Shown here piece after piece: positions 54,509 through 63,302 of a stretch of DNA of 64,000 nt. The DNA lies in the NCBI RefSeq assembly GCF_000331005.1, contig NZ_AEJB01000421.1:33520-97519 (forward strand). The letters are read 5' to 3'. Made by a program: the position numbers and the translations under genes. The notes under the pieces are model-generated. The model was not told the DNA's origin. It did not search any database and was given only the letters and a program-made list of their open reading frames with translations. Numbering within the stretch: the first letter of the stretch is position 1; each line of letters starts with the position of its first letter. Source of the stretch: Streptomyces turgidiscabies Car8. GTDB taxonomy: Bacteria > Actinomycetota > Actinomycetes > Streptomycetales > Streptomycetaceae.

Positions 54509-55757
54509 GCGCTCCGCTGGGTACGAGGTTCGTTCGCTGCGGGGCGGTGGGGGCTGGTCGCGCCCCGCGGCGAAGCCGCACATCGATACAGCCCCGCGCC
54601 CCTTTCGGGGCGCGCGTGCGCACCCGCCCTCACCAGCGCCGCTCAGCCGGAACGCCTCGACGTCCCTGCACCCCGGTGCCTGGTGGGTCTGGTCTCTGGG
54701 GCTCGGGACCGCTGCCACCCGGACCACCAACCCCCTCCTCCTCGGTCTCCTCGTCGTCGTGGCCGGTTACGTCGTGGCCGCGCGCCGCACCGACGCTCCA
54801 TGGGCCCGTTCCTACACCGCCTTCGTCAAGCTCGGTCTGGCCGTCCTTCTCATCCGGCTCGTCTTCGCCGTCGTCCTCGGCTCCCCGATCCCCGGCTCGC
54901 ACGTCCTGCTCACGCTCCCCGAACTCCCCCTCCCCCACTGGGCGCAGGGGGTACGCGTCGGGGGCCGGGTGACCGCCGAGGGGCTGGTCTTCGCCCTGTA
55001 CGACGGTCTGCGGCTGGCCACGCTCCTGATCTGCGTCGGCGCCGCCAACGCCCTCGCGAACCCCGCCCGCCTCCTCAAGTCCCTCCCCGGCGCCCTGTAC
55101 GAGATCGGCGTCGCGGTCGTCGTGGCCCTCACCTTCGCGCCGAACCTCGTCGCGGACGTCCAGCGGCTGCGCGCCGCCCGCCGGTTGCGCGGCCGTCCCG
55201 ACCGGGGCGTACGGGGGCTGCTGCAGGTCGGACTCCCGGTCCTGGAGGGCGCGTTGGAGCGGTCGGTCGCGCTGGCCGCGGCGATGGAGTCGCGCGGATA
55301 CGGCCGCGCCGCCGAGGTCCCGGCCGGCGTCCGCCGTACGACCGGCGCGCTCACCCTGGGCGGCCTGCTCGGCGTCTGCGCGGGCACGTACGGGTTGCTG
55401 ACGGCGGCGGGCGGCACCTACGGACTGCCGGTGCTGCTGGCCGGGCTGGCGGCGGCGCTGGGCGGGCTGTGGCTCGGGGGCCGGCGTTCCCTTCGCACCC
55501 GGTACCGGCCGGACGTGTGGGGCGTACGGGCGTGGCTGGTCGCGGGGTCGGGGGTGCTGGTGGCGGCGCTGATGGTCCTCGCCTCCGGCTCCGCCGGCGC
55601 GGCGGCGTTGCACCCCGGCGTCGTACCGCTGGAGTCGCCGACCCTGCCGCTGTGGCCGGCGGCGGCCGTGCTGCTGGGTCTGCTCCCGGCTTTCGTGGCC
55701 CCGAGTCCCGCGCCCGCGACCCGTAGGTCCCCCACCGCTGTCAAGGAGCTGTCGTGA
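54501..55757 (+). CDS. ECF transporter T component (EcfT)
   Basis: The membrane protein couples ATPases to the substrate-binding S component. It shows about six helices and the two coupling-helix motifs, here as AARRLRG and AAAMESRGYG. ATG 54501 is the only plausible in-frame start and overlaps the SCO2322-family stop by 8 nt. As a result the first 55 or so residues (RSAGYEVRSLRGGGGW onward) are encoded by a repeat-like GC-rich element (54541-54614) and are unlike the family. Family sequence begins near LHPGAWWVWSLGLG. The stop overlaps the ATPase gene. Confidence 0.87.
   Translation: MRERSAGYEVRSLRGGGGWSRPAAKPHIDTAPRPFRGARAHPPSPAPLSRNASTSLHPGAWWVWSLGLGTAATRTTNPLLLGLLVVVAGYVVAARRTDAPWARSYTAFVKLGLAVLLIRLVFAVVLGSPIPGSHVLLTLPELPLPHWAQGVRVGGRVTAEGLVFALYDGLRLATLLICVGAANALANPARLLKSLPGALYEIGVAVVVALTFAPNLVADVQRLRAARRLRGRPDRGVRGLLQVGLPVLEGALERSVALAAAMESRGYGRAAEVPAGVRRTTGALTLGGLLGVCAGTYGLLTAAGGTYGLPVLLAGLAAALGGLWLGGRRSLRTRYRPDVWGVRAWLVAGSGVLVAALMVLASGSAGAAALHPGVVPLESPTLPLWPAAAVLLGLLPAFVAPSPAPATRRSPTAVKELS
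54541..54614. repeat. dispersed GC-rich repeat inside the ecfT reading frame
   Basis: GGGGCTGGTCGCGCCCCGCG, then GCGAAGCCGCACATCGATACA and GCCCCGCGCCCCTTTCGGGG, matches a hairpin element common between Streptomyces genes. Here it lies in the 5' part of the ecfT frame and is translated if ATG 54501 is used. Confidence 0.6.
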
Positions 55758-57442
55758 TCCGCTTCGAGGACGTCTCCGTGACCTACGAGGACGCCGCCGA
55801 ACCCGCTTGCCGGCACGTCGACTTCGAGGTGCCGGAGGGTGAACTCGTCCTGCTGGTCGGCCCGTCGGGGGTCGGCAAGTCGACGGTACTGGGCGCCGTG
55901 AGCGGGCTCGTCCCGCACTTCACCGGGGGCACCCTGCGCGGCAGGGTGACCGTGGCCGGCCGCGACACCCGCACCCACAAGCCGCGCGAACTCGCCGACG
56001 TGGTCGGCACGGTGGGCCAGGACCCGCTCGCCCACTTCGTGACGGACGTCGTCGAGGACGAACTCGCCTACGGAATGGAGTCGTTGGGCCTCGCACCGGA
56101 CGTGATGCGCCGCCGGGTGGAGGAGACGCTGGACCTGCTGGGCCTGGCCGACCTGCGCGACCGCCCGATCGCCACGCTCTCCGGGGGACAGCGGCAGCGC
56201 GTCGCGATCGGCTCCGTCCTCACCCCGCATCCGAGGGTCCTGGTCCTCGACGAGCCGACGTCGGCGCTCGACCCGGCGGCCGCTGAGGAGGTGCTGGCGG
56301 TTCTGCAGCGCCTCGTCCACGATCTCGGTACGACGGTCCTGATGGCCGAGCACCGCCTGGAACGGGTGGTGCAGTACGCCGACCGCGTCGTCCTCCTCCC
56401 CTCCCCCGGCGCGCCCCCGGTCGTCGGCACCCCGGCGGAGGTGATGGCCCTCTCCCCGGTGTACCCGCCCGTGGTCGCCCTGGGCCGCCTGGCAGGCTGG
56501 TCGCCGCTGCCCCTGACGGTCCGCGACGCCCGCCGCAGCGCAGGGGACCTGCGGTCACGCCTCGCGGACCACCCGTACCCGGCGCACACGCCAACGCCTG
56601 TGACAGTGCCCGCACTTGACCCACCCCCGGCCCCCCGTCGGCGCTTCCGCAGAAACCCACCGCCACCACCACCCGCAGCCCTCACCCCCGTCCACGTGGC
56701 CCAGGTCGACGCCCTCACCGTCCGGCGCGCCCGCGTCGAAGCCCTGCGGCGGGTCGGTCTCACCGTCTCCCCCGGCGAGACGGTCGCCCTCATGGGCCGT
56801 AACGGCGCCGGGAAGTCCACGCTGCTCGGGGCGCTGGTCGGGCTCGTCGAACCGGCCGCGGGTTCGGTGCGCGTCGGGGGTGCGGTGCCGCATCGGACGG
56901 CGCCCCGGGACCTCGTACGCCGCGTGGGTCTCGTACCGCAGGAGCCGCGTGACCTGCTGTACGCCGACACGGTCGCCGCCGAGTGCGGGGCGGCCGACGC
57001 CGATGCGGGCGCCGAGCCGGGGAGCTGCCGGGCGCTGGTCTCCGAGCTGCTGCCGGGCATCGCGGACGACACGCACCCGCGTGATCTGTCCGAGGGGCAG
57101 CGTCTGGCGCTCGCGCTGGCCGTCGTACTGACCGCCCGGCCGCCTCTCCTCCTCCTCGACGAGCCGACCCGCGGTCTCGACTACGCGGCGAAGGCCCGGC
57201 TGGTCGGCATCCTGCGCGCCCTGGCCGCCGAGGGCCACGCGATCGTGCTGGCCACCCACGACGTGGAACTGGCCGCCGAGCTGGCTCACCGGGTGGTCAT
57301 CCTGGCCGAGGGCGAGGTGGTCGCCGACGGCCCGACGGCGGAGGTGGTCGTGGCGTCACCGTCCTTCGCCCCACAGGTCACCAAGATCCTGGCCCCACAA
57401 CGCTGGCTCACGGTCACCCAGGTGAGGGAGGCCCTCCAGTGA
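55754..57442 (+). CDS. ECF transporter fused ATPase (A-A')
   Basis: The 562-aa protein joins two ABC ATPase domains that power the transporter. Domain 1 (residues 1-230) has GPSGVGKST, LSGGQRQRVAIG and VLVLDEPTSALD. Domain 2 (about 310-562) has GRNGAGKST, LSEGQRLALALAVVL and LLLLDEPTRGLD. A Pro/Arg-rich linker joins them. The second signature is LSEGQ rather than LSGGQ, a mild deviation. Its start overlaps ecfT by 4 bp, and its stop overlaps a 30-codon mini-ORF created by a duplication. Confidence 0.93.
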   Translation: MIRFEDVSVTYEDAAEPACRHVDFEVPEGELVLLVGPSGVGKSTVLGAVSGLVPHFTGGTLRGRVTVAGRDTRTHKPRELADVVGTVGQDPLAHFVTDVVEDELAYGMESLGLAPDVMRRRVEETLDLLGLADLRDRPIATLSGGQRQRVAIGSVLTPHPRVLVLDEPTSALDPAAAEEVLAVLQRLVHDLGTTVLMAEHRLERVVQYADRVVLLPSPGAPPVVGTPAEVMALSPVYPPVVALGRLAGWSPLPLTVRDARRSAGDLRSRLADHPYPAHTPTPVTVPALDPPPAPRRRFRRNPPPPPPAALTPVHVAQVDALTVRRARVEALRRVGLTVSPGETVALMGRNGAGKSTLLGALVGLVEPAAGSVRVGGAVPHRTAPRDLVRRVGLVPQEPRDLLYADTVAAECGAADADAGAEPGSCRALVSELLPGIADDTHPRDLSEGQRLALALAVVLTARPPLLLLDEPTRGLDYAAKARLVGILRALAAEGHAIVLATHDVELAAELAHRVVILAEGEVVADGPTAEVVVASPSFAPQVTKILAPQRWLTVTQVREALQ

Positions 57443-57567
57443 GCGGACCCGGCAAGCCCCGGCCCGCCCGCCCCGTCACCGCCCCACAACGAAACACCAC
57501 AGTCACCCCCGCACGGGAGGCCCTCCGGTGAGCGGACCCGGCAAGCCCCGGCCCGCCCGCCTCGGGC
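57433..57567. repeat. 89-bp offset tandem duplication
   Basis: GAGGCCCTCC(A/G)GTGAGCGGACC with CGGCAAGCCCCGGCCCGCCC is present from 57429 and again from 57518, and CCCCACAACG precedes both copies. The two copies include the ATPase stop, ribosome-binding site and S-gene start. Confidence 0.8.
57439..57531 (+). CDS. 30-aa mini-ORF made by tandem duplication at the A/S gene junction
   Basis: GTG 57439 starts within the ATPase stop and the frame reads MSGPGKPRPARPVTAPQRN, ending at 57531 and overlapping the S-component GTG 57528 as GTGA. The first 15 codons duplicate the start of the S-component gene, 89 bp downstream. It may act only as a translational relay. Whether a stable peptide is made is unknown. 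Confidence 0.45.
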   Translation: MSGPGKPRPARPVTAPQRNTTVTPAREALR

Positions 57568-58352
57568 CGCGATCCACCGCCGCCCTTGTTCTGGTCGGCG
57601 CAGTGGGGGTGGCGGGGTTCGGGTGGCCGTTTCTCGCGCCGCCTGCCTCCGCCGTCAACGCGCACGCGCAGGACGCGCCCTGGCTCTTCGCCGGGCTGCT
57701 CGTCCTTCTCGTGGCGGTCGTGGCGGCGACGATCTCCGAGTCGGGGCTCGGACCGAAGGCGGTGGCGATGCTCGGCGTACTGGCGGCGGCCGGGGCGGCC
57801 CTGCGACCGCTCGGCGCCGGTACGGCCGGTCTGGAGCCCATGTTCTTCCTGATGGTGCTGAGCGGACGGGTCCTCGGCCCCGGCTTCGGGTTCGTCCTCG
57901 GCTCGGTGACCATGTTCGCGTCCGCGCTGCTCACGGGCGGGGTGGGGCCCTGGATGCCGTTCCAGATGCTGGCGATGGGCTGGTTCACGATGGGCGCGGG
58001 CCTGCTGCCGGGCGCCGAGCGTCTGCGCGGCCGGGCGGAGCTGCTCCTCCTCTCCGGCTACGGCTTCCTGGCCGCCGTCGCCTACGGCACGGTCATGAAC
58101 CTGGCGGGCTGGCCCTTCATGGGTGAGCTGGCCTCGAACATCGCCTTCGTGCCGGACGCGCCCACGACCACGAACCTGGCCCGCTTCGTCACGTACTGCC
58201 TGGCGACCTCGCTCGGCTGGGACCTGGGGCGCGCGGCCCTCACCGTCGTCCTGACCCTCACCCTCGGTTCGACCGTCCTCAAGGCGCTCCGCCGGGCCAC
58301 GCGACGGGCCGCGTTCGAGAGCCAGGTCACTTTCGACGCGCCCGGCGCGTGA
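57528..58352 (+). CDS. ECF transporter S component (substrate-binding membrane protein)
   Basis: The 274-aa protein has about six to seven membrane helices (AALVLVGAVGVAGFGWPFLA, PWLFAGLLVLLVAVVAATI, then more to residue 250) with the S-component-like FFLMVLSGRVLGPGFGFVLG, WMPFQMLAMGWFTMGAGLLPG and ARFVTYCLATSLGWDLGRA. The cobalamin riboswitch upstream implies B12 or a precursor as substrate. It is the last gene of the operon; the start at GTG 57528 has GGAGG upstream. Confidence 0.88.
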   Translation: MSGPGKPRPARLGPRSTAALVLVGAVGVAGFGWPFLAPPASAVNAHAQDAPWLFAGLLVLLVAVVAATISESGLGPKAVAMLGVLAAAGAALRPLGAGTAGLEPMFFLMVLSGRVLGPGFGFVLGSVTMFASALLTGGVGPWMPFQMLAMGWFTMGAGLLPGAERLRGRAELLLLSGYGFLAAVAYGTVMNLAGWPFMGELASNIAFVPDAPTTTNLARFVTYCLATSLGWDLGRAALTVVLTLTLGSTVLKALRRATRRAAFESQVTFDAPGA

Positions 58353-58667
58353 AGCGGCCCACAGGACGCAGATCACCTACGAGGCGGATTAGTAGATCGA
58401 AGTCCATGTCATGCCCACACGGAAACCGCCCCTGACCTGCACATTGAGAGCCAGATCACAAAGGCCGCTCATAGCCCACATACGACCACAACTAGCAAAA
58501 GGGGTGATTGCGGACGGCCTTCGAGCCTGTTTCTCTGGAGCAGTCGCACGGCGCCGACGAACCCTCACGGGTCGCGGCGCCGCCGCATGTCACCGCCACA
58601 CACGCAGAACCGCAGCATGTGGCACCGGCTCGCCGCGACGGCCCTGTTCCCGAAGAAAAGGTTCTCC
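58353..58667. other. leader region before the transglycosylase gene
   Basis: About 315 bp precede the GTG at 58668. The part 58390-58510 is less GC-rich than its flanks and contains AAAAGGGGTGA. I looked for a c-di-AMP riboswitch, common before such cell-wall genes, and did not find its conserved core. No ORF is convincing. Confidence 0.35.
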
Positions 58668-59087
58668 GTGTTCGTCTCCCGCATCGCCCGCCACCTCGCC
58701 TCCCCGAAGAAGGCCCTCACGACCGCCGCCGTGGCCGCCGCCACCGCCGGTATGGTCCTGGCCGCGGCTCCCGCCGAGGCGGCGAGCACTTCCTCGGCCT
58801 CCAGCGCCAAGGCGATCGCGCAGAAGCTGATCCCGAACGACGCGCAGTACAACGCGTTCAGCAAGATCGTCGAGCACGAGAGCGGCTGGAACGTCGGCGC
58901 CACGAACGCCTCCTCCGGCGCGTACGGCCTGGTCCAGGCCCTGCCCGGCTCGAAGATGGCCTCGGCCGGCTCCGACTGGAAGACCAGCGCCGCGACCCAG
59001 ATCGAGTGGGGCCTCAAGTACATGAACGAGCGCTACGGCAGCCCGGTCGGCGCCTGGAACTTCTGGCAGACCCACCACTGGTACTGA
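58668..59087 (+). CDS. secreted SLT/aggregation-promoting-factor-like transglycosylase
   Basis: The 139-aa protein has a signal peptide (KKALTTAAVAAATAGMVLAA, cleaved after AEA) and a small lysozyme-like domain with FSKIVEHESGWNVGATN, where Glu is the likely catalytic acid, SSGAYGLVQALPGSKM and the closing WNFWQTHHWY. Such enzymes cut peptidoglycan glycan strands. GTG 58668 is preceded by AAAAGG at 6 nt; upstream ATG codons have no ribosome-binding site. A terminator follows. Confidence 0.88.
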   Translation: MFVSRIARHLASPKKALTTAAVAAATAGMVLAAAPAEAASTSSASSAKAIAQKLIPNDAQYNAFSKIVEHESGWNVGATNASSGAYGLVQALPGSKMASAGSDWKTSAATQIEWGLKYMNERYGSPVGAWNFWQTHHWY

Positions 59088-59144
59088 GCCGTCCCGCGAG
59101 GACGCCAGTAAGCCAGTAGGTGAGTAAGCCAGCAGGTCAGCATC

Positions 59145-59190
59145 AAGGCGCCGGTTCCCGATCACTTCGGGGGCCGGCGCCTTCGTCGTG
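59145..59190 (+). terminator. rho-independent-like terminator
   Basis: AAGGCGCCGG and CCGGCGCCTT form a stem around a loop of about 18 nt, followed by CGTCGTGGT. Confidence 0.7.
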
Positions 59191-59242
59191 GTCTCCGCAC
59201 CCCTCCACACCGCTCCGTATCTCCCCGTGGTGGACTGGACCG

Positions 59243-59974
59243 GTGAGTTCTGAGGCAACCGGGCCGGCCCAGCCGTCGTCGTCATCGCCGTCATCACCGT
59301 CTTCGCCGTCGTACGATCCCGAATCGCGCGGGTTGCGTCTCGTGGCCGTGCTGCTGGTGCTGACGGTGGTCAGCGGGCTGATCGACGCCGTCAGCTATCT
59401 CGGGTTCGGCCATGTGTTCACCGCCAACATGACCGGCAACGTCGTCGTGCTGGGCTTCGCCGCCGCCGGGGCGCCCGGATTCTCCGTACCGCACACGCTG
59501 GTGTCGCTGGTCTCGTTCGTGGTGGGCGCGGTGGCCGGCGGGCGGGTCGCGGGGCGTCTGGGCGGTGGCTCGCGCCGGAGGTGGGCCCGGGTCACCCTGG
59601 CCGTCGAGGCGGTGTTCCTGGGCGCGTCCTCGGCGGTCGCCTTCGCCGCGCCGGACGCGACGGCCACCGTCTACGCGCTGATCGCCGTGACGGCCTTCGC
59701 GATGGGCCTTCGCAACGCCACGGTACGCAGGCTGGGTGTCCCCGACCTGACGACCACCGTCCTGACGATGACCCTCACGGGCCTCGCCGCAGACTCCCGC
59801 GCGGCCGGCGGCTCGGGCAGGCACTCCCCGCGCCGCTCCGCGTCGGTCGCGGCGATGGCGCTCGGCGCGCTGCTCGGCGCCTGGCTGGTGATCCACCACG
59901 GCCTGGGAATTCCGCTCCTCGTCGCGGCCTTGATGGTGGCCGTGCTGGCGGTGAGCGCCTCGGGAAAGGAGTGA
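59243..59974 (+). CDS. DUF1275 (YoaK-type) membrane protein
   Basis: The 243-aa product has about six membrane helices and the family motif VSGLIDAVSYLGFGHVFTAN with MTGNVV, plus FAMGLRNATVRRLGVPDLTT. The function of the family is unknown; a transporter role is often guessed. A Ser/Pro-rich N-terminal stretch (PSSSSPSSPSSPSYDP) precedes the first helix. The GTG at 59243 has a weak ribosome-binding site, so the start could differ. Confidence 0.85.
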   Translation: MSSEATGPAQPSSSSPSSPSSPSYDPESRGLRLVAVLLVLTVVSGLIDAVSYLGFGHVFTANMTGNVVVLGFAAAGAPGFSVPHTLVSLVSFVVGAVAGGRVAGRLGGGSRRRWARVTLAVEAVFLGASSAVAFAAPDATATVYALIAVTAFAMGLRNATVRRLGVPDLTTTVLTMTLTGLAADSRAAGGSGRHSPRRSASVAAMALGALLGAWLVIHHGLGIPLLVAALMVAVLAVSASGKE

Positions 59975-60248
59975 GCGAGGCCCACGCGGGGCCGCGCGGG
60001 GCGACGCGAGTGGCTACTGATTCATAACACTTCGCGATCTCTCTCCGTAGGACGGCACAGCCCGACGGGCATCTGCGCAAGGCCATCCAGCCCCCTCACA
60101 ACCCACATGACCTGCACTGTCCGTGCCGGCGAGCGGGACTCTTACCCTCTCCGTACGCCCGTCCGCGGATCATGCCCCGGCATGGCCGGAGAGAGTCGGG
60201 GGTACCCGCCGGGCCCACGGAGGGCCGGAGCGGAGCATACTGGCGTCA

Positions 60249-60470
60249 ATGACAAAGACAGCGGTAACGCGGGCCCATCTGGCCACCAGCCCCTTCAAAG
60301 CCCCTGTGGCACCCCCTACCAAGCTGTTCGCGGTAGGAGACCGGGTCACTCACGACGTCTTCGGCCTCGGCCGGGTGACCACCGTTGAGGACGGCATCGC
60401 AGTACTCGTCGACTTCGGCGGGCGTCAGGAACGGATCATCAGTCCCTACGCCAAGCTGACCGTCCTGTGA
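60249..60470 (+). CDS. small conserved protein with an SH3/Tudor-like fold (73 aa)
   Basis: The 73-aa product has a basic N-terminus and a core FAVGDRVTHDVFGLGRVTTV then GIAVLVDFGGRQERIISPY, a pattern of short strands shared with CarD/UvrD-type nucleic-acid- or polymerase-contacting domains. No further domain is present. The ATG at 60249 has no strong ribosome-binding site. The function is unknown. Confidence 0.75.
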   Translation: MTKTAVTRAHLATSPFKAPVAPPTKLFAVGDRVTHDVFGLGRVTTVEDGIAVLVDFGGRQERIISPYAKLTVL

Positions 60471-60507
60471 GATCTGCCGTGCCGTTTCGAGGATCAGGAG
60501 ACCTTCC

Positions 60508-60675
60508 ATCGAGCTGACTTCACTGTTCTCCGCGCCGGAACCCAACACGTTCCACGCGAGGACTGATCTGCCGACCCCGGAGATCGACCCCTTCCAGGCG
60601 CCGGCCTTCCGGGAGGGCACGCCCGGCGCCTCCGCCACCCTGGCCGAGGACCCCGGCAGCTGGGAGCAGCTCTGA
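60508..60675 (+). CDS. putative 55-aa protein with a non-standard start codon
   Basis: A frame ending at TGA 60673-60675 has about 91 percent G or C at the third position and reads ELTSLFSAPEPNTFHARTD, later EIDPFQAPAFREG and SWEQL. No ATG, GTG or TTG occurs in frame. AGGAG (60496-60500) sits 7 nt before an ATC at 60508, and a CTG lies two codons later. It follows the 73-aa gene by 37 bp. It may be a real small protein initiated at ATC or CTG, or a gene with a mutated start. Confidence 0.45.
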   Translation: MELTSLFSAPEPNTFHARTDLPTPEIDPFQAPAFREGTPGASATLAEDPGSWEQL

Positions 60676-60763
60676 GCCGCGCCACCACGTCCGCGTGACC
60701 GCAGACCGAATCGCCCAGTGACGGATCACGGGCTCCCGGTTGCCTTCAGGACCTTCCTGATCT

Positions 60764-63121
60764 TCAGGACCGAGGCATCGGCAGCGCGTAGACCCTGTCG
60801 AAGTGCTGGGCGATCAGCGGATGACCGGTCCCGGCGTCGGTGCCGCACGACAGCTGCCAGTCGTTGATGCCGGTGTCCCGGCCGTCGGTGAAGTTCCAGA
60901 GCAGTTCACCCCGCCGGGCATCGATCGCGTAGAAGCCGTCCTTGTTGGCCTCGGCCGTGACGAACACCGCGTCACCGCCCGCGACAAGGGGGTTCTCCAG
61001 GTCCAGCCGCGGGGTTTCGCAGAACCAGCGCCGGGATCCGTCGGCGACGTCGAACGCCTCGACACCATGCGGGTTCCGCGTGGTGCAGTACACCGTGTCG
61101 CCCGCAGCGGCGACGGAGGCGAATCCGCCCTTCTCCTGCCGCACCCGCCAGCGCAGCGTACCGGTGTCCAGATTCACGGCGATGAGCTCGCTGTCGGCCG
61201 CGAACACGGTCCCGTCGAGCACCACCGGAGCCGCGCGGCCTTCCGACCCGGACGCCATGCGCTGGCTCCACAGCACCTTCCCGCTGCCGTCGGTGCTACG
61301 GGCCGTCAGCCGGTGCAGTCCGTCCATGTAGACGAAGTGGCGGGAATCGATGATCGGCTTCAGGTCGAGGCCGATGTCCTGCGCGCTGATGGGGATGATC
61401 TGGGCCAGGCGCTCCTTCAGATTTGTCCCGATGACGACGTTCGTGGAGGTGGCCGATCCCCGCGACCCGTCCGCGTTGTCCTGACGGTCGAACCGCAGGC
61501 CGACGATGGTGACCGTACCGGCGACCCCGCCGAGCAGCGTGTCGAAGCGGAAGTCCGCCCCGAAGTCCAGCGAGTACCGCTCGGCGCCCGTGACCGGGTC
61601 GAGGCCGATCACGGTCGCGCCGGTGCCGAGGGCGACGACGACGTCCCCGAGGACCAGGGGCGGGGTGGGCGACTGGCTGATGCCCCGGTAGGTCCAGCGG
61701 GGACTGGCGCCGTCGGTGAGGCCGACGCAGAACATGGTGCCGGACTGCGTCTTCAGCAGGGCCGTCTCGTTGTAGAAGACCGCCGGTGCCTGGACGAGCG
61801 GATCGCTGCGATACGTCCACAGCGGTTCCGGCGCCGGACCGGCCGGCGTCGCCGCACTGCCCGACCCGTCCCTCGATCCGTGGAGCAGCGCGGTGACACC
61901 GGTACCCAGGGCGAGCGCGGCGACCGCGAGGACACCCCGGCGGGAGAGGTTCGGCCGGGGTGAGCGCCGGGCGCGGTGGGTGCCGCGCTCGGGCGACTGC
62001 GCGGGGGGCTGCGCGGGCGACTGTTCGTGGATCGGCGCGGGCTTCGGTTCCTCGGGGAAGACGACGCGCTGCGGGCCGCTGTTGCGGTGTTCCGTGACGA
62101 GGCGCTGAACGGCCGCCAGGCGCGGGTCGACGCGGAGGCCGCCGGGGGCGGGTGCCGAGGCGGCGGAGGCGGCTGCCGCGGTGGCCCGGGCCGGTTGCCG
62201 CCCGCCAACGTCCACTCTCGCGTCGAGACCCAGGTCGAGGTCCATGAGGGCGGCGGCCTGGCGTCTTATGGAGGAGGCGACGGTTTCCGGCAGCCAGTCG
62301 TTCCAGTCCAGCGCGTCGGCGCCCCCGGGCGCGCACGCCGCCGACACCCGGTCCGGGCTGGGCCGGGCCGCCGGGGACTTCTCCAGGCACAGCCGGATGA
62401 TCGTGTCCAGCGGGTCCTTGACCCCTGTCAGGTCGGGCGTGCCGTGCACCACCTGGTACAGCAGGGTGGCCGCCGACGCGCCGTCGAAGGGCGCCTTCCC
62501 GGTGGCCGCGTAGGCCAGGACGGAGCCGAGGCAGAACACGTCGCCCGCCGGGCCCATCGGGTCCCCGGTGGCGTGCTCGGGGCACATGTAGCGCGGGGAG
62601 CCCAACAGCACGCCGGACAGGGTGAGTTCGTAGCCGTCGGTGGCGCGGACGATGCCGAAGTCGATGACGCGCGGGCCCTCGGCGGAGAGCAGCACGTTGG
62701 ACGGTTTGAGGTCGCGGTGCACCAGACCCGCGGAGTGCACGGCGATCAGCGCCTCGGCGAGTCCGGCGCCGAGGGCCAGTGCCGTGCTCGGCGGCAGCGG
62801 TCCGTACGCCTCGACCGCTTCGGCCAGTGTCGGGCCGACGATGTGTGTGGTGGCCAGCCAGGGGACGGGGCCGTCCGGGTCGGCGTCCACGACGGACGCG
62901 GTGTAGGTGCCGCTCACCGCCCGCGCGGCGTCGACCTCGCGGCGGAACCGGTCGCGGAAGGCCCTGCCCGAGGCCAGCTCGGGACGGATGACCTTGACGG
63001 CCACGGTCCGTTGCCGGTCGTCCTTGGCGAGGAAGACCTCGCCCATCCCTCCGGCCCCGAGTCGTGCGACAGGACGGTACGGCCCCAGCCGCTCCGGATC
63101 CGTGGGACGAAGTGGCTCCAT
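60764..63121 (-). CDS. membrane Ser/Thr protein kinase with extracellular PQQ-type beta-propeller
   Basis: The 785-aa protein has a PknB-like kinase domain (GAGGMGEVFLA, VAVKVIRP, LVHRDLKPSNVLL, IDFGIVR; residues 10-270), a disordered linker and a membrane helix (RRGVLAVAALALGTGVTALL). An outer domain of repeated PQQ-propeller blades follows (WTYRGISQS, VIGLDPVTGAERYS, LIAVNLDTGTLRWRV, YAIDARRGELLWNF). The propeller probably senses an envelope ligand. ATG 63121 (MEPLRPTDPER) with GAGG upstream is preferred to the open frame from 63217. Confidence 0.92.
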   Translation of the reverse strand: MEPLRPTDPERLGPYRPVARLGAGGMGEVFLAKDDRQRTVAVKVIRPELASGRAFRDRFRREVDAARAVSGTYTASVVDADPDGPVPWLATTHIVGPTLAEAVEAYGPLPPSTALALGAGLAEALIAVHSAGLVHRDLKPSNVLLSAEGPRVIDFGIVRATDGYELTLSGVLLGSPRYMCPEHATGDPMGPAGDVFCLGSVLAYAATGKAPFDGASAATLLYQVVHGTPDLTGVKDPLDTIIRLCLEKSPAARPSPDRVSAACAPGGADALDWNDWLPETVASSIRRQAAALMDLDLGLDARVDVGGRQPARATAAAASAASAPAPGGLRVDPRLAAVQRLVTEHRNSGPQRVVFPEEPKPAPIHEQSPAQPPAQSPERGTHRARRSPRPNLSRRGVLAVAALALGTGVTALLHGSRDGSGSAATPAGPAPEPLWTYRSDPLVQAPAVFYNETALLKTQSGTMFCVGLTDGASPRWTYRGISQSPTPPLVLGDVVVALGTGATVIGLDPVTGAERYSLDFGADFRFDTLLGGVAGTVTIVGLRFDRQDNADGSRGSATSTNVVIGTNLKERLAQIIPISAQDIGLDLKPIIDSRHFVYMDGLHRLTARSTDGSGKVLWSQRMASGSEGRAAPVVLDGTVFAADSELIAVNLDTGTLRWRVRQEKGGFASVAAAGDTVYCTTRNPHGVEAFDVADGSRRWFCETPRLDLENPLVAGGDAVFVTAEANKDGFYAIDARRGELLWNFTDGRDTGINDWQLSCGTDAGTGHPLIAQHFDRVYALPMPRS

Positions 63122-63302
63122 TGTCCTCAGCTCGCCTGTTCCCCGTCTGATCCCCGTCGAATGAGTTTGAGGGGAGAGTAGGTGCTGGAGGGACGGGTGG
63201 CGTACCCAATCGAGCAACTCATGGCAATTACTTGAGACTTCAGGCAGGGACTGTCCGGACGTTACTCGTGACGTCAGGACGAATCAGGCACCTGTACGGC
63301 CC

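Noticed and set aside
52395..54623. 742-aa open frame on the minus strand
   Set aside because: It covers the cobalamin riboswitch and is antisense to two genes with clear signal peptides.
58390..58600. possible c-di-AMP (ydaO-type) riboswitch before the transglycosylase gene
   Set aside because: The conserved aptamer core could not be found; the AT-richer leader alone is not evidence.
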